The notes under the pieces were generated by a model that did no database searches, was not told the DNA's origin, and saw only the letters and a list, made by a program, of their open reading frames with translations. The position numbers and the translations under genes were made by a program. From Nocardia abscessus NBRC 100374 (GTDB taxonomy: Bacteria; Actinomycetota; Actinomycetes; Mycobacteriales; Mycobacteriaceae), in the NCBI RefSeq assembly GCF_000308455.1, contig NZ_BAFP01000266.1:1-57128 (forward strand): 57,128 bases of DNA. The letters are read 5' to 3'. This document shows positions 1 to 9,829 of this stretch, one piece after another (position 1 is the first letter of the stretch; each line of letters starts with the position of its first letter).

Positions 1-3000
1 CCCTGGTCAGAATCTTCAGCGACATCGTCACGTCCGGCGATCTCGTCGTTCCCAGCGACTTCGGCGATGACACCGGATCCACTCGAATGGTCGTGTCCGG
101 CGACGCCGGCCCGCTCATCGAGGCCATCGGGGCCATCGGGGCCATTCATGTCAGCGCACCCGACGACGTCGGCACGTCCGCCTATGTCGTCGAGTCGAGC
201 AGTGTCGGTATGTTGGTCGGTGTCGTCAGTGAGCACCACCGACACCTCGGCTTGTCGGAGTATCGCGTCACGACGCTGCCTTGGCTGGTCTTTGGCGACC
301 GGCACATACACCGCTCCGGCAGCTAGGACCCCATACAACGCCGCCACCTGCGCCACACCCCGAGCCGCAGACACCGCGACCGCGTCACCTGGCCGCACCC
401 CGTGTTCGATCAGCAGCCCCGCGATCCGCCTACTGTGCTCGGCCAATTCACCGAAACCGACAACGGTGTCGCCATCGATGATCGCCGTGCGGCCGGGATC
501 AGCAGCCGCGATATCGAACATCGGTGTATGCAACAACCCACCACCGGGAACATCGCGTGGTCCCGGCCCTGCGGTGTCATTGACCTGGTCGCGGACGATC
601 TGCTGGCGGGGCGGCAGCACCGGCAACGCCTCGCACAGCGGCTGTTCCCAATCCGCCTCAACCAGCCGGCACAAAAGCTGGTGGTAACTAGCCAACATAT
701 CGTCGACCAGGCCGTCCGGAAACAACTCGTCCACCGAATCCCAGCTCAGCACAAGCCCATCCGGCAACTCGATGACCTGATGATCCAGCCACACCTGCGG
801 AGTCTGCGTCCGCGTGTAATCCGGCCAGCGCACCGACCGAGCCAGCTCGTCATCCACACCCAACATCGACGTGAAAACCACCGGCACCGGCTCGGCGACC
901 ACTTCGCTGTCACGAGCGAGCTCCCGTAACACCCGCACCGCGGAAACCTGCTGATGATCCAGATCACTCCACAACTGCTCCTGCAACCGCCGAGCACGCC
1001 CCAGCCAGCTCTCCTTCTCGACCGGGCGATCCGCCACCAACAGCAACGAACTGAAATCCCCCACCACCCGCATGATGTCCGGGTGTACCTCACGACGGTC
1101 GAAACGAGTCAACGTGACAGTCAGATCACGCTGCGCACTCCACCCACCCAGTACCCACGTATAACACGCCAGCAACACCACACTCGGTGTCACACCGAAA
1201 CGACGAGCACGCACGACGATCTGGTGCCAAGTCTCCCGATCCAGTCGCACCTCCCGACGAGTGAACCGAGGACGCTCGATCACCGCGGGAGAAACCCGCA
1301 ACGGCAACTGCGGACCAGGCGGCAACTCCGCCAACCGCGAACGCCAATACGACAAGCCCGCCTGTATCTGTTCCTCCGACGGAGAGCAACTCATCACATA
1401 ATCGCGGAACTCCAGTCCCAATGCGGGTAACTCGATATCCGGGTCCGCGTAGAGCCGCGTCCACTCGGAAAGGAGCACCAATGCGCTCAGACCATCAGCG
1501 ATCAGCGTGTCGAAAACCGCACAGACCCGCGTAATCTCGCCATCGCGTACGACCCGGACCTCGAACAACGGCCAGTTACCAGTGTCGAGAACGCGATTCG
1601 AGATGTCTTCTCGTAAGGCAACCACGTCCCCCTCGACCACCGGAATCCGATACGCGGGAACCTCTTCCAATACCCGCTGCGTCCCATCCGCACCGACCAC
1701 CGCACGCAACATCGCATGCCGATCGATCAACCGATTCCAGGCACGCTCCAGCAGAGCCAAATCCAGACCGGGCCAGTCGTACTCGATATACAGATGCGCA
1801 CCGATTCCACCGAGATCGAAATCCTCCGACCGGCCCAGCCAGTACGCCACCTGGATATCGGTCAACGGAAACGGCTCGTACAGATGCTCGGGGGCGAAGG
1901 TGATTGTCGTCGGCACCTCCTCGACAGTGCCGAACGTCAGGGTCGCGGCGAATGCGGCCAGCGTGGGGTTGGTGAACAGCTGCGCCAGATCGGCGCCCAC
2001 CACACCGCTGGCGGCGAGGCGCCGGACCAACCGGGTGGCCAGCAGGCTGTCGCCGCCGAGGGCGAAGAAGTCGTCGTCACGGCGGATCTCCTCGACACCG
2101 AGCAACACAGCCCACGCCTGCGCCGTGATTCGCTCCACCCGGCCCGTCGGCGCCGCGGAATCGCCACCGGCAGTGGCTCTTCCGCCTGCCGCGGTGAGCG
2201 CGGTCTGTACCGCGGCGCGGTCGATCTTGCCGTTGCGGGTGATCGGGAGTTCTGGTCTGCGGACGAAAAGGCGGGGAATCATATAGCCGGGCAACCGCTC
2301 ACCCAGCCAGCCACGGAGGGCCGCGTCATCGAGGTCGTCGTCCTCGCCGACGACGACCGCACCGAGTGCCCGGGTGGCCTGCTCGACCACCGCGGCCGCC
2401 GCCGCGATGATCCGCGGATGTTCCGCCAGAACCGACTCGATCTCGCCCAGTTCGATCCGATGCCCGCGGATCTTGACCTGGTGATCGGTGCGGCCGAGGA
2501 AGTCCAGTGTCTTGTCGGGCCGGCATCGCACCAGGTCGCCGGTGCGGTACCAGCGGACCCCGTCCCGTTCGACGAACTTCTCCGCGGTGCGCACCGGGTC
2601 GCCGCGGTAGCCGTGCGCCAGTCCGCCGCCGGTGACCCACAGCTCGCCGGGCGCCCATTCCGGGCGATCCCGCTCGTGGCCGTCGACTACCCGGCAGTGA
2701 GCATGGGGCAGGGGAACTCCGTAGGGCACGCTCGACCAGTCGGGGTCGACCGTGTCGACCTCGCAAACGGTGGCGTGGATGGCGGCCTCGGTCATGCCGC
2801 CGAGGCCGGCGAACCGGCAGCCGGGAACGAGTCGGCGCAGCCGATCGGGCAGGTCGACGGTGACCCGGTCACCGCCGAGCATGACCACCCGCAGCGCTGT
2901 ACCCAGCCCGGAGTCAGCTGCCGCGATCAAGAGCATGTCCAGCAGCGCGGGTACGGCGCTGACGACGGTCACGTCCCACCGGCGGATCAGCTCCGCCCAG

Positions 3001-5333
3001 GCGGCGGCATCACGACGCCGCGCCTCCTCTACGACGACCAGCGAGCCACCGAATGCCAAGAACGCGAACAGGTCATAAGCCGAGAGGTCGAAGTCCAGAG
3101 CGGACAATGCGATCGTGCGGTCGTCCGCACCTATGTCGAACCGGCCGTTGACCGCATCGATGGTGTTGGCAACGGCGCGGTGTGGCACCTCTACGCCTTT
3201 GGGAGCGCCGGTGGAGCCCGAGGTGAAGATCACATACATCACGTCCTCGGGGTCCGCCACGATGATCTCGGCCAACGGATCCACGGTGCGGGACTGCTCC
3301 GGGAAGACCGGTTCGATGTCGTCGGGCCATGACCCCGCGGCCGCGGTTTCCGGGTCGGTGATGACCAGCCGGGCGCCCGCCGTGCGGTAGACCCGCTCGC
3401 GCCGCGCGGCTGGCAGATCGATACCTGAGGGCACGTACGTCGCACCCGCCGCGAGCACGCCCAGTGTCGCCACGATCTGCTCGACCCCTTTGGGCAACGT
3501 GATGGCTACGCTGTCCCCGCGGCCGATCCCCTTGTCCACCAGTAACCGCGCCATGCGGCGGGCTTGTACCGCGAGTTCGCCGTAGGAAATCGTCGCTCCG
3601 TCGGCGAGCAACGCCGTCCGGCGTGGATCCGCGGCGGCCCGGGTGAAGAACCGCTGGTGCAATGGTGTGACCGGCGCGGCGGCGACCTCGACATCCTGGC
3701 GACCGGTGACCGGCCACGGTGCGTCGCGGTCCCAGGCGCCGTCGTCGTCCAGCAATAGTTCGACGAAACACACGTACGCGTCGAACATCGTGTCCAGCAT
3801 TCCAGGCGGGAACAGTGAGACCCGGGCATCCCAATTGAGCAGGATGCCGCCGTCGAACTCGGTCACCTGAGCGTCCAGCCAGACCTGTGGCCCCTGCGAT
3901 ATCGTCCAGCACGGTTCTCCCAGGCACTGCCGGACCTCGGGTGCGTACAGCTCACCCAGGCTCAGCGCGCTGGTGTACACCACCGGCGCCAGTACCCGCT
4001 CCCCGCCGTTGGCCCGGCTCAGATCCCGCAGCACCTCGACACCGGAGTATGCGGCATACCCCAGAACTTCGCGCAGCCGATCGGTGATCGCCTGCCCCCG
4101 TCGAGTTACCGACATCGAGGCGGACAGGTCCACGTCGAGCAGTACGGAGCTGGAGAAGTCTCCGACAATGCGGTCCACGTCGTCGTGCAGGGGTTCCCGG
4201 TCGAAAACCGGCAAGTTCAGCAGGAACCGATCGGTACTGCTCCAGGCACCGATCGTTTCCGCGAAGACAGTGGCCAGCACGCTCGCGGTGGTCAGGCCCG
4301 CGCGGTGCGCCCGCTCGCGCAACAGCGCCGCGCGCTCCGGCGACAACCAGTAACGGCGGCGGTCGACCCGTGGGCCACCGGTGGCCTCTTCAGAGGCCAG
4401 CAGCGGAAGCTCAGGCGCCTCGGGCAGGCCCGGCAGCTGCGACTGCCACCAATCGCGAGCCTGCTCACGAGCTTTCGCGCGAGCACTGCCACGGTCGACA
4501 AGGTATTGCGCGTAGCTGTACTCCAGGGCGGGCAGCGCCCCGGGGCCGCGCTCATACAGCGTGGTCAGATCGGCAAGGAGATTACGCAAACTCAGCGCGT
4601 CCCCGGCGATCATGTCCAGATCCAGGTGCACCCTGGTGCGGCCATCGGGCAACAACGAGACTTGGATATCGAATACTTCACCTGCCCCGACATCCATGCT
4701 CCTGTGCGACAGGGTGTCCCTGGTCTGAGCCAGTCGCCGCAGGCGCTCGGGCTCGGGCAGCTCCCGCAGATCGTGGACAGTCAGCCCGGACCAGGCCCCG
4801 CTGTCGGTCACTCGCTGCATGCCCGCGGTGTCGATCGCCACCCGCAACATCGGGTGCCGCGCCATCAGGTCACGTACCGCACGCTCCAGCCGATCCGGCG
4901 CGACACCGCCCCCATGGTCGAACTCGCTGTAGAAGTGCGCAGCGACATCACCGAGTTGTTGCGCCTGTGTCCGCCCGATCCAGAACGCGTGTTGCATCAC
5001 CGCCAGCGGAAACGGAGCCGATCGGTCCACGACGCCGGCTTCCTCCGCAGTGCCGGAGTCACTGCGGTGCAGCAGCTTCCACCATGAGCCGAGCGTCGGG
5101 TTCTGCACGAGATCCCGATACTCCACTTGCTTGCCCGCGCGTCGCATCAACCCCGAGATGCGCATGACGGTCACCGAATCGAGCCCGAGCTCGAGCAGGT
5201 TGGCGTCGTCGGTCAACTCTTCCACCGGCACGCCGGTCAGCGCGCTGACTTCCTGCCGCAATCCATCTACACCGTGGCCCCAGTCCACCTTTTTCGTTGT
5301 GCGTACGAGTGGCAAACGGAGCTGCTCCTGCAT
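1..5333 (-). CDS. Non-ribosomal peptide synthetase, ArCP-Cy-A-PCP-Cy-A..., cut by left edge
   Basis: The reading frame is open from an ATG at 5333 to the window edge (about 1777 residues, C-terminus missing). An aryl carrier domain comes first, with phosphopantetheine Ser53 in GLDSVTVM. Heterocyclisation domain 1 (about 105-540) has DLDMIAGD, the DxxxxD signature that replaces HHxxxDG. Adenylation domain 1 has FTSGSTGAPKG near 700-712. Carrier domain 1 has Ser1096 in LGGDSLLA. Heterocyclisation domain 2 (from about 1147) has DTLIADG. Adenylation domain 2 is incomplete. Such enzymes load an aryl acid, typically salicylate, on the ArCP and cyclise Cys, Ser or Thr into thiazolines or oxazolines, as in MbtB, HMWP2 and PchE. 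The first A domain reads roughly D-L-Y-S-M-G-L-I-H at specificity positions, closest to Cys-type codes but with substitutions. A GTG at 5336 is an alternative start. A salicyl-AMP ligase is not in the window and probably lies to the left. Confidence 0.93.
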   Translation of the reverse strand, partial: MQEQLRLPLVRTTKKVDWGHGVDGLRQEVSALTGVPVEELTDDANLLELGLDSVTVMRISGLMRRAGKQVEYRDLVQNPTLGSWWKLLHRSDSGTAEEAGVVDRSAPFPLAVMQHAFWIGRTQAQQLGDVAAHFYSEFDHGGGVAPDRLERAVRDLMARHPMLRVAIDTAGMQRVTDSGAWSGLTVHDLRELPEPERLRRLAQTRDTLSHRSMDVGAGEVFDIQVSLLPDGRTRVHLDLDMIAGDALSLRNLLADLTTLYERGPGALPALEYSYAQYLVDRGSARAKAREQARDWWQSQLPGLPEAPELPLLASEEATGGPRVDRRRYWLSPERAALLRERAHRAGLTTASVLATVFAETIGAWSSTDRFLLNLPVFDREPLHDDVDRIVGDFSSSVLLDVDLSASMSVTRRGQAITDRLREVLGYAAYSGVEVLRDLSRANGGERVLAPVVYTSALSLGELYAPEVRQCLGEPCWTISQGPQVWLDAQVTEFDGGILLNWDARVSLFPPGMLDTMFDAYVCFVELLLDDDGAWDRDAPWPVTGRQDVEVAAAPVTPLHQRFFTRAAADPRRTALLADGATISYGELAVQARRMARLLVDKGIGRGDSVAITLPKGVEQIVATLGVLAAGATYVPSGIDLPAARRERVYRTAGARLVITDPETAAAGSWPDDIEPVFPEQSRTVDPLAEIIVADPEDVMYVIFTSGSTGAPKGVEVPHRAVANTIDAVNGRFDIGADDRTIALSALDFDLSAYDLFAFLAFGGSLVVVEEARRRDAAAWAELIRRWDVTVVSAVPALLDMLLIAAADSGLGTALRVVMLGGDRVTVDLPDRLRRLVPGCRFAGLGGMTEAAIHATVCEVDTVDPDWSSVPYGVPLPHAHCRVVDGHERDRPEWAPGELWVTGGGLAHGYRGDPVRTAEKFVERDGVRWYRTGDLVRCRPDKTLDFLGRTDHQVKIRGHRIELGEIESVLAEHPRIIAAAAAVVEQATRALGAVVVGEDDDLDDAALRGWLGERLPGYMIPRLFVRRPELPITRNGKIDRAAVQTALTAAGGRATAGGDSAAPTGRVERITAQAWAVLLGVEEIRRDDDFFALGGDSLLATRLVRRLAASGVVGADLAQLFTNPTLAAFAATLTFGTVEEVPTTITFAPEHLYEPFPLTDIQVAYWLGRSEDFDLGGIGAHLYIEYDWPGLDLALLERAWNRLIDRHAMLRAVVGADGTQRVLEEVPAYRIPVVEGDVVALREDISNRVLDTGNWPLFEVRVVRDGEITRVCAVFDTLIADGLSALVLLSEWTRLYADPDIELPALGLEFRDYVMSCSPSEEQIQAGLSYWRSRLAELPPGPQLPLRVSPAVIERPRFTRREVRLDRETWHQIVVRARRFGVTPSVVLLACYTWVLGGWSAQRDLTVTLTRFDRREVHPDIMRVVGDFSSLLLVADRPVEKESWLGRARRLQEQLWSDLDHQQVSAVRVLRELARDSEVVAEPVPVVFTSMLGVDDELARSVRWPDYTRTQTPQVWLDHQVIELPDGLVLSWDSVDELFPDGLVDDMLASYHQLLCRLVEADWEQPLCEALPVLPPRQQIVRDQVNDTAGPGPRDVPGGGLLHTPMFDIAAADPGRTAIIDGDTVVGFGELAEHSRRIAGLLIEHGVRPGDAVAVSAARGVAQVAALYGVLAAGAVYVPVAKDQPRQRRDAILRQAEVSVVLTDDTDQHTDTARLDDIGGRADVVGCADMNGPDGPDGLDERAGVAGHDHSSGSGVIAEVAGNDEIAGRDDVAEDSDQ

Positions 5334-5352
5334 CACATTCCCAACTGGCAAA

Positions 5353-5367
5353 CGATAACCATTTTCA
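5353..5367. promoter_or_regulatory. Putative Zur box 1 (NRPS/methyltransferase divergent promoter)
   Basis: The minus-strand sequence TGAAAATGGTTATCG matches the actinobacterial Zur consensus TGAAAATGATTTTCA at 12 of 15 positions. It ends about 20 bases upstream of the NRPS start and about 100 bases upstream of the divergent methyltransferase gene, so one bound repressor could block both. No IdeR/DmdR consensus (TTAGGTTAGGCTAACCTAA) is seen here. The assignment rests on similarity only. Confidence 0.5.
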
Positions 5368-5470
5368 GTAGTGCTACAATCTACGGTGTCTCACCAGGCC
5401 GGTCAAGACCGATTCAGAGACACGAAACACACACGCGGCGAATAGCTTCGGTGTTGCACAGGAAGTAGAC

Positions 5471-6484
5471 ATGGCAGCTCATCTGCGACTCATGAACATG
5501 ATGTTCGGTACGATCTGCTCCCAGGTTGTCGGCACCGCCGCTCGACTCGGGCTCGCAGATCATCTGGGCGATAACGAACGCGGCTACACCGAACTGGCCG
5601 AGGCCACCCAGGCCCATCCCAGCTCGCTCCTCCGGCTGCTCCGCGCGTTGGCCGCGTTGGAGCTGGTCGTCGAAACCCAGCCGGGCACATATCGATTGGC
5701 CGAGGCGGGCATGCCGCTGCGCACGGACCGGCCGGATTCCCAGGCGGCCGCGGTGCTGCTTTTCACAGAGCCGGCACTGCTGGACTCCTGGAAGCTGACC
5801 GAAGAGGCGATTCGCACCGGGCAGCCGACCTTCGAAAGGCAATACGGCACCGACTTCTTCGGCTTCCTCGCCACGCAGCCGGAACTATCCGAACGGTTCA
5901 ACGCGACAATGCGACAGGTCAGCCTGCCCATCGCGCAACTGATACCGGTGAGCTACGACTTCACCCGGCACCACACCATCGTCGACGTCGGCGGCGGCGG
6001 CGGCACCCTGCTGGCGGAAATCCTTCGCGGGACCACCACGCTGCGCGGTGTGCTCTTCGACTCGGTGACCGGGGTCGCCGAGGCCTCCTCGACTCTCACC
6101 GCCGCAGGTGTCGCAGACCGCTGCCGCGTCGAGGCCGGCGACTTCTTCGCCGCCGTCCCCGATGGCGGAGATGCCTACGTACTCAAGAACATCCTCCACG
6201 ATTGGGACGACGAACGCTGCGTGACCATCCTCGGGCGGTGCCGCAAGGCGATACCGGATCACGGGCGGCTGCTGATCGTGGAATCCGTACTGCCCGAGAT
6301 GGTCGACACCTCGAATCCGGCTCCTTACCTCACCGATATCAGCATGCTCGTCAATATGGGCGGGCAGGAACGCACGCGCTCGGAGTACGAACTACTCTGC
6401 CGCCGAGCCGGTTTCGAGGTCAAGGCGATGCATCCCACCATCCTGCCCACGTCGTACTCGCTCATCGAGGCAATGCCGGTATGA
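5471..6484 (+). CDS. SAM-dependent O-methyltransferase (acetylserotonin/hydroxyneurosporene type)
   Basis: This 337-residue protein has the usual two-part layout: an N-terminal winged-helix dimerisation domain (about 1-95) and a class I methyltransferase fold with the SAM loop DVGGGGG near residue 170 and a LKNILHDWDD block further on, typical of small-molecule O-methyltransferases. An AGGAAG ribosome site precedes the ATG. It overlaps the following P450 by ATGA, so the two are translationally coupled. The likely role, by context, is methylating a hydroxyl on the salicyl or heterocyclic scaffold made by the NRPS. The acceptor is unknown. Confidence 0.88.
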   Translation: MAAHLRLMNMMFGTICSQVVGTAARLGLADHLGDNERGYTELAEATQAHPSSLLRLLRALAALELVVETQPGTYRLAEAGMPLRTDRPDSQAAAVLLFTEPALLDSWKLTEEAIRTGQPTFERQYGTDFFGFLATQPELSERFNATMRQVSLPIAQLIPVSYDFTRHHTIVDVGGGGGTLLAEILRGTTTLRGVLFDSVTGVAEASSTLTAAGVADRCRVEAGDFFAAVPDGGDAYVLKNILHDWDDERCVTILGRCRKAIPDHGRLLIVESVLPEMVDTSNPAPYLTDISMLVNMGGQERTRSEYELLCRRAGFEVKAMHPTILPTSYSLIEAMPV

Positions 6485-7731
6485 ACGGAACGCCACCCAT
6501 GCTCGACAAACCCCGTCCGATCGTGGTCGACCTCCTGGCCGAAGACTTCCACGAACGAGCCCACACCATCTACGACGAGCTGCGCGCGCAGTCACCAGTC
6601 ACCCTCGTCGAACTGCCGGAGCAACCGGGCCGGGGATTCTGGATGATCACCGGATACGCGGCGGCCGAGGCTGCGTTGCGCGACCCCCGGCTGGCCAATG
6701 ATCCGCGCACACTCCTGTCCCCCGAGCAACTCGCGGCCAGGGCGCGGGCCCAGATCCCGAGCGCCCCGCACACCATGCTGTTGTCCGACCCGCCGGAGCA
6801 CACCCGGCTGCGACGCGCCGCGCAGCAGGCGTTCACTTCCAGGTCGGTCACCGCGTTGCGCCCCGCGGTGGTCCGGCACGCCGAACGATTGCTGGACGAG
6901 GCGGAGAAGATGACCGAAAGCGGTGACGGCACTGTGGATCTGCTGCACGCCTACGCCTACCCGCTGTCGCTGACCGTGCTCGGCGAGATTCTCGGCTTTC
7001 CCGAGGCTTGGCATCCCGGCCTGCACACACTCGCCGTGCGGGCGGCGACCGCCTCCACCCCGTTGTCCGCCCCTGACCCCGAGCTGCGTGCACAACTCGA
7101 GGGCTACGCACGTGATCTCGTCCTCCTCAAACGAGACGACCCCGGCGACGATCTGATCAGCAGGCTGGTGCACCCCGAGTCCGGCAAGGACAAGCTGTCG
7201 AACGGCGAACTGATGGCCATGATCGGCCTGCTCATGGCCGCCGGTTTCGAGACATCGGCCAGCCTGATCGCCAGCGCCACACTGACCCTGATCACCCACC
7301 CCGCGCAGTGGGCCGCGCTACGCGACGATCCCGAACTGGCGGCAGCGGCAGTGGAAGAGACCATGCGTTACTGGGGGCCGGTGGAATCGGCGACAGCGCG
7401 CCACGCGGTGGAACCGTTCGAACTCGCCGGGCGGCGCATCGAGACCGGCGACCGGGTGCTGGTGTTTCCCGCCGCCGCCAACCGCGACCCGGCCCACGTC
7501 ACCGATCCCCACCGCTTCGACATCCACCGCGAAGTTCGGCCCCATCTCGGGTTCAGCGGCGGTATCCACAATTGCATGGGCGCGGCCCTCGCGCGCACGG
7601 AGGTCGGAATCGCACTCACCACACTTGTCGCGCGCTGGCCGGAGCTGCGTTTGGCCGCAGATCCCGCCGATTTGCGCTGGCGCCCCGGCATGGGACTGCG
7701 CGGCCTGCGCCGCCTGCCGATACGCCCGTAA
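6481..7731 (+). CDS. Cytochrome P450
   Basis: This is a 416-residue soluble bacterial P450. It has the I-helix motif AAGFETSA (Glu in the usual acid position), the ExxR motif EETMR, and the haem loop FSGGIHNCMG with Cys365 as the predicted thiolate ligand. The start ATG overlaps the methyltransferase stop. It should oxidise the metallophore or a carrier-bound intermediate using external ferredoxin partners, none of which is in this cluster. The Zur-controlled coelibactin cluster of Streptomyces coelicolor also carries a P450, which supports a tailoring role. Confidence 0.93.
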   Translation: MNGTPPMLDKPRPIVVDLLAEDFHERAHTIYDELRAQSPVTLVELPEQPGRGFWMITGYAAAEAALRDPRLANDPRTLLSPEQLAARARAQIPSAPHTMLLSDPPEHTRLRRAAQQAFTSRSVTALRPAVVRHAERLLDEAEKMTESGDGTVDLLHAYAYPLSLTVLGEILGFPEAWHPGLHTLAVRAATASTPLSAPDPELRAQLEGYARDLVLLKRDDPGDDLISRLVHPESGKDKLSNGELMAMIGLLMAAGFETSASLIASATLTLITHPAQWAALRDDPELAAAAVEETMRYWGPVESATARHAVEPFELAGRRIETGDRVLVFPAAANRDPAHVTDPHRFDIHREVRPHLGFSGGIHNCMGAALARTEVGIALTTLVARWPELRLAADPADLRWRPGMGLRGLRRLPIRP

Positions 7732-7866
7732 TCCGAACCCCTGCGTGCCGCCGTACGCCGTTGTGGTCGCATCGAAGTCGGGTGCCAGTTCAGTTGTCAC
7801 CCCGAATGCTCCATCGGATCGATGACGCTCGCACTGGCGCGGCAAGCGAACGTGCACTAACGTATT

Positions 7867-7881
7867 CGACAATGATTGTCA
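7867..7881. promoter_or_regulatory. Putative Zur box 2 upstream of the halogenase gene
   Basis: CGACAATGATTGTCA contains the perfect 13-base palindrome GACAATGATTGTC and matches the Zur consensus at 12 of 15 positions. It lies in the 415-base non-coding stretch between the P450 and the halogenase (7732-8146), about 265 bases before the latter's start. No convincing gene was found in that stretch, so a long leader or a second promoter is possible. Confidence 0.5.
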
Positions 7882-8146
7882 TTACCGTGAGGACCGTGAA
7901 TGTGACCGATCCCGGTTCGTCCGATAGGCCAGCTCTCCGGCTTCATCGCGGCAGGCGTACGGCCTGAACACGGGAATCGCTCAGACGCGAACCGATTCGG
8001 CCGGCACATAGCCGGCCCACGGCAGCGGCGCGATGCCGATTCCCGGCCCCTCACGAGATCCCACGCTCGCCGGACACTTCCGGTGCGCAACCCACCGTTC
8101 CGGGGCCGGGAAACCCATCGCCACAACAGCACAAGGAGTTCGAGCC

Positions 8147-9736
8147 ATGACACCCCCGACCGACACCCAGTACGACGTCGCCATCCTCGGAGCCGGGATC
8201 GCGGGTAGCACACTGGCCACGATCCTGGCTCGCCACAACCTGAAGGTCCTGCTCATCGATGCGGGAGTGCATCCGCGCTTCGCGGTCGGCGAATCCACCA
8301 TTCCGCACGCCACCACCACGATGCACATCCTCGCCGAGCGTTACGACATCCCCGAATTCAAAGCGCTGGCCAACTTCGAGGAAACCGCTGAGCATGTGAC
8401 CAAGACGTGCGGGCAGAAGCAGAACTTCGGATTCGTATACCACGAGCAGGGCCGGCCCTCCGACCCGGACAAGGCCAACCAGATCGTCCTGACATCCGGG
8501 TACCGCCGCGCCGAATCGCACTGGTTTCGCCAGGACATCGATTCGTACCTGTTCCACCTCGCCGTTCGCTACGGTGCGGTGCCCCGATTGAACACTCGAA
8601 TCAACGACATCGATATCGACCCGGACCGTGGTGCCGAGTTACGCACGGCATCCGGTGAGGCGTTCAACGCCGAATATCTGGTCGACGCGACCGGGTTCCG
8701 CTCCGTGCTGGCCGAGCGGTTCGGGCTCCGTGAACAACCCACTCGGGCGCGGACACACTCCCGTTCACTGTTCACCCACATGATCGGTGTCGAGCCCTTC
8801 GACGACGTGGCGCCGGTTCGATACAACCAGCCGAGTCGGTGGCACAACGGCACGCTGCACCATGTCTTCGACGGGGGCTGGCTCTGGGTGATTCCGTTCG
8901 ACAACAACGACCGCTCGATGAACCCGTTGTGCAGTGTGGGACTCACCCTGACCGGGGACGCGGTCTTCGCTGACCGTGCCGCGCCGGAGAAAGAGTTCAG
9001 CGACTTTCTCGAGCGGTTCCCGGCCGTCGCAAAACAGTTCCGATCCGCTACGGCCGTCCGGCCGTGGGTGAGTACCGGGCGGTTGCAGTACTCGGCGTCC
9101 AATACGGTAGGTGACCGCTTCTGCCTGACCGCACAGTCCGCCGGAGCGATCGACGCACTGTTCTCCCGCGGGCTCGCGAACTCCTTCCAGACCGTGAACG
9201 CCCTGGCATGGCGGATCATCGAGGCGGCGCGCGACGATGACTGGTCGACCAAGCGGTTTGCCGATGTCGATGCGATACAGCAGCGAATGTTCGACGTGCA
9301 CGACGATTTCGCCTACTCGTCGTACGTGGGTTTTCGCGACTACGCGTTGTGGGACGCGATCTTCCGGGTGTGGCACACGTACAGCTTCTACTCCGACGCC
9401 GCCCTGGAACACGCTCTGTCCAGGTATCTCGCCAGCCAGGACGATCAGGTATTCCGGGCTCTGGAGCGCGGTGACTCGCCGCTGGCCCAGGCTGTTCGGG
9501 GGCTCTTGACGACAGCGCGCGAGACCTGCCGATCGGTCGAGCGCGCAGAGATGACACCCACGGCCGCCGCGACGGCGATCATCGACCGGATCAACCGGGA
9601 ACGATTCTTTCCCGACTACCTGCCCCACGGGAAACCTGAGCTCAAGTACGTCGATATCGGCCAGGAGAAGGCGATGGAGTTCATGCAGTGGTCCCGCACC
9701 GCGGCGCCACGGTGGATCAAAGAGTCCTTTGCCTGA
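8147..9736 (+). CDS. Flavin-dependent halogenase-like protein (tryptophan-halogenase superfamily)
   Basis: The start at 8147 is chosen for the AAGGAG site eight bases upstream, giving 529 residues. A Rossmann FAD motif GAGIAG spans residues 15-20. GESTIP (48-53) follows, and W-L-W-V-I-P at 245-250 is the WxWxIP signature of FADH2-dependent halogenases. Several lysines (for example Lys72) could be the chloramine-forming residue, but I cannot fix it without an alignment. It stands alone between two gaps, 93 bases before the salicylate synthase gene. The likely substrate is a phenol, either free or carrier-bound salicyl. Some relatives with this fold are hydroxylases, so halogenation is inferred. 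Confidence 0.75.
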   Translation: MTPPTDTQYDVAILGAGIAGSTLATILARHNLKVLLIDAGVHPRFAVGESTIPHATTTMHILAERYDIPEFKALANFEETAEHVTKTCGQKQNFGFVYHEQGRPSDPDKANQIVLTSGYRRAESHWFRQDIDSYLFHLAVRYGAVPRLNTRINDIDIDPDRGAELRTASGEAFNAEYLVDATGFRSVLAERFGLREQPTRARTHSRSLFTHMIGVEPFDDVAPVRYNQPSRWHNGTLHHVFDGGWLWVIPFDNNDRSMNPLCSVGLTLTGDAVFADRAAPEKEFSDFLERFPAVAKQFRSATAVRPWVSTGRLQYSASNTVGDRFCLTAQSAGAIDALFSRGLANSFQTVNALAWRIIEAARDDDWSTKRFADVDAIQQRMFDVHDDFAYSSYVGFRDYALWDAIFRVWHTYSFYSDAALEHALSRYLASQDDQVFRALERGDSPLAQAVRGLLTTARETCRSVERAEMTPTAAATAIIDRINRERFFPDYLPHGKPELKYVDIGQEKAMEFMQWSRTAAPRWIKESFA

Positions 9737-9829
9737 CGTTTCGCCGGTGTTGGACGGGCGCCCGGATCCTGGCACGCGCGATCCGGGCGTTCCTCGGCTG
9801 GCACCTCCCCGAACCGGATAGGGAGCACG

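Noticed and set aside
410..3927. Many open frames on both strands across 0.1-5.3 kb
   Set aside because: They are shadows of the high-GC NRPS gene, whose true frame is open to the left edge and is supported by carrier, Cy and adenylation motifs in order.
7732..8146. A small gene directly after Zur box 2
   Set aside because: The only short frame there (about 21 codons) lacks a ribosome site and protein-like composition.
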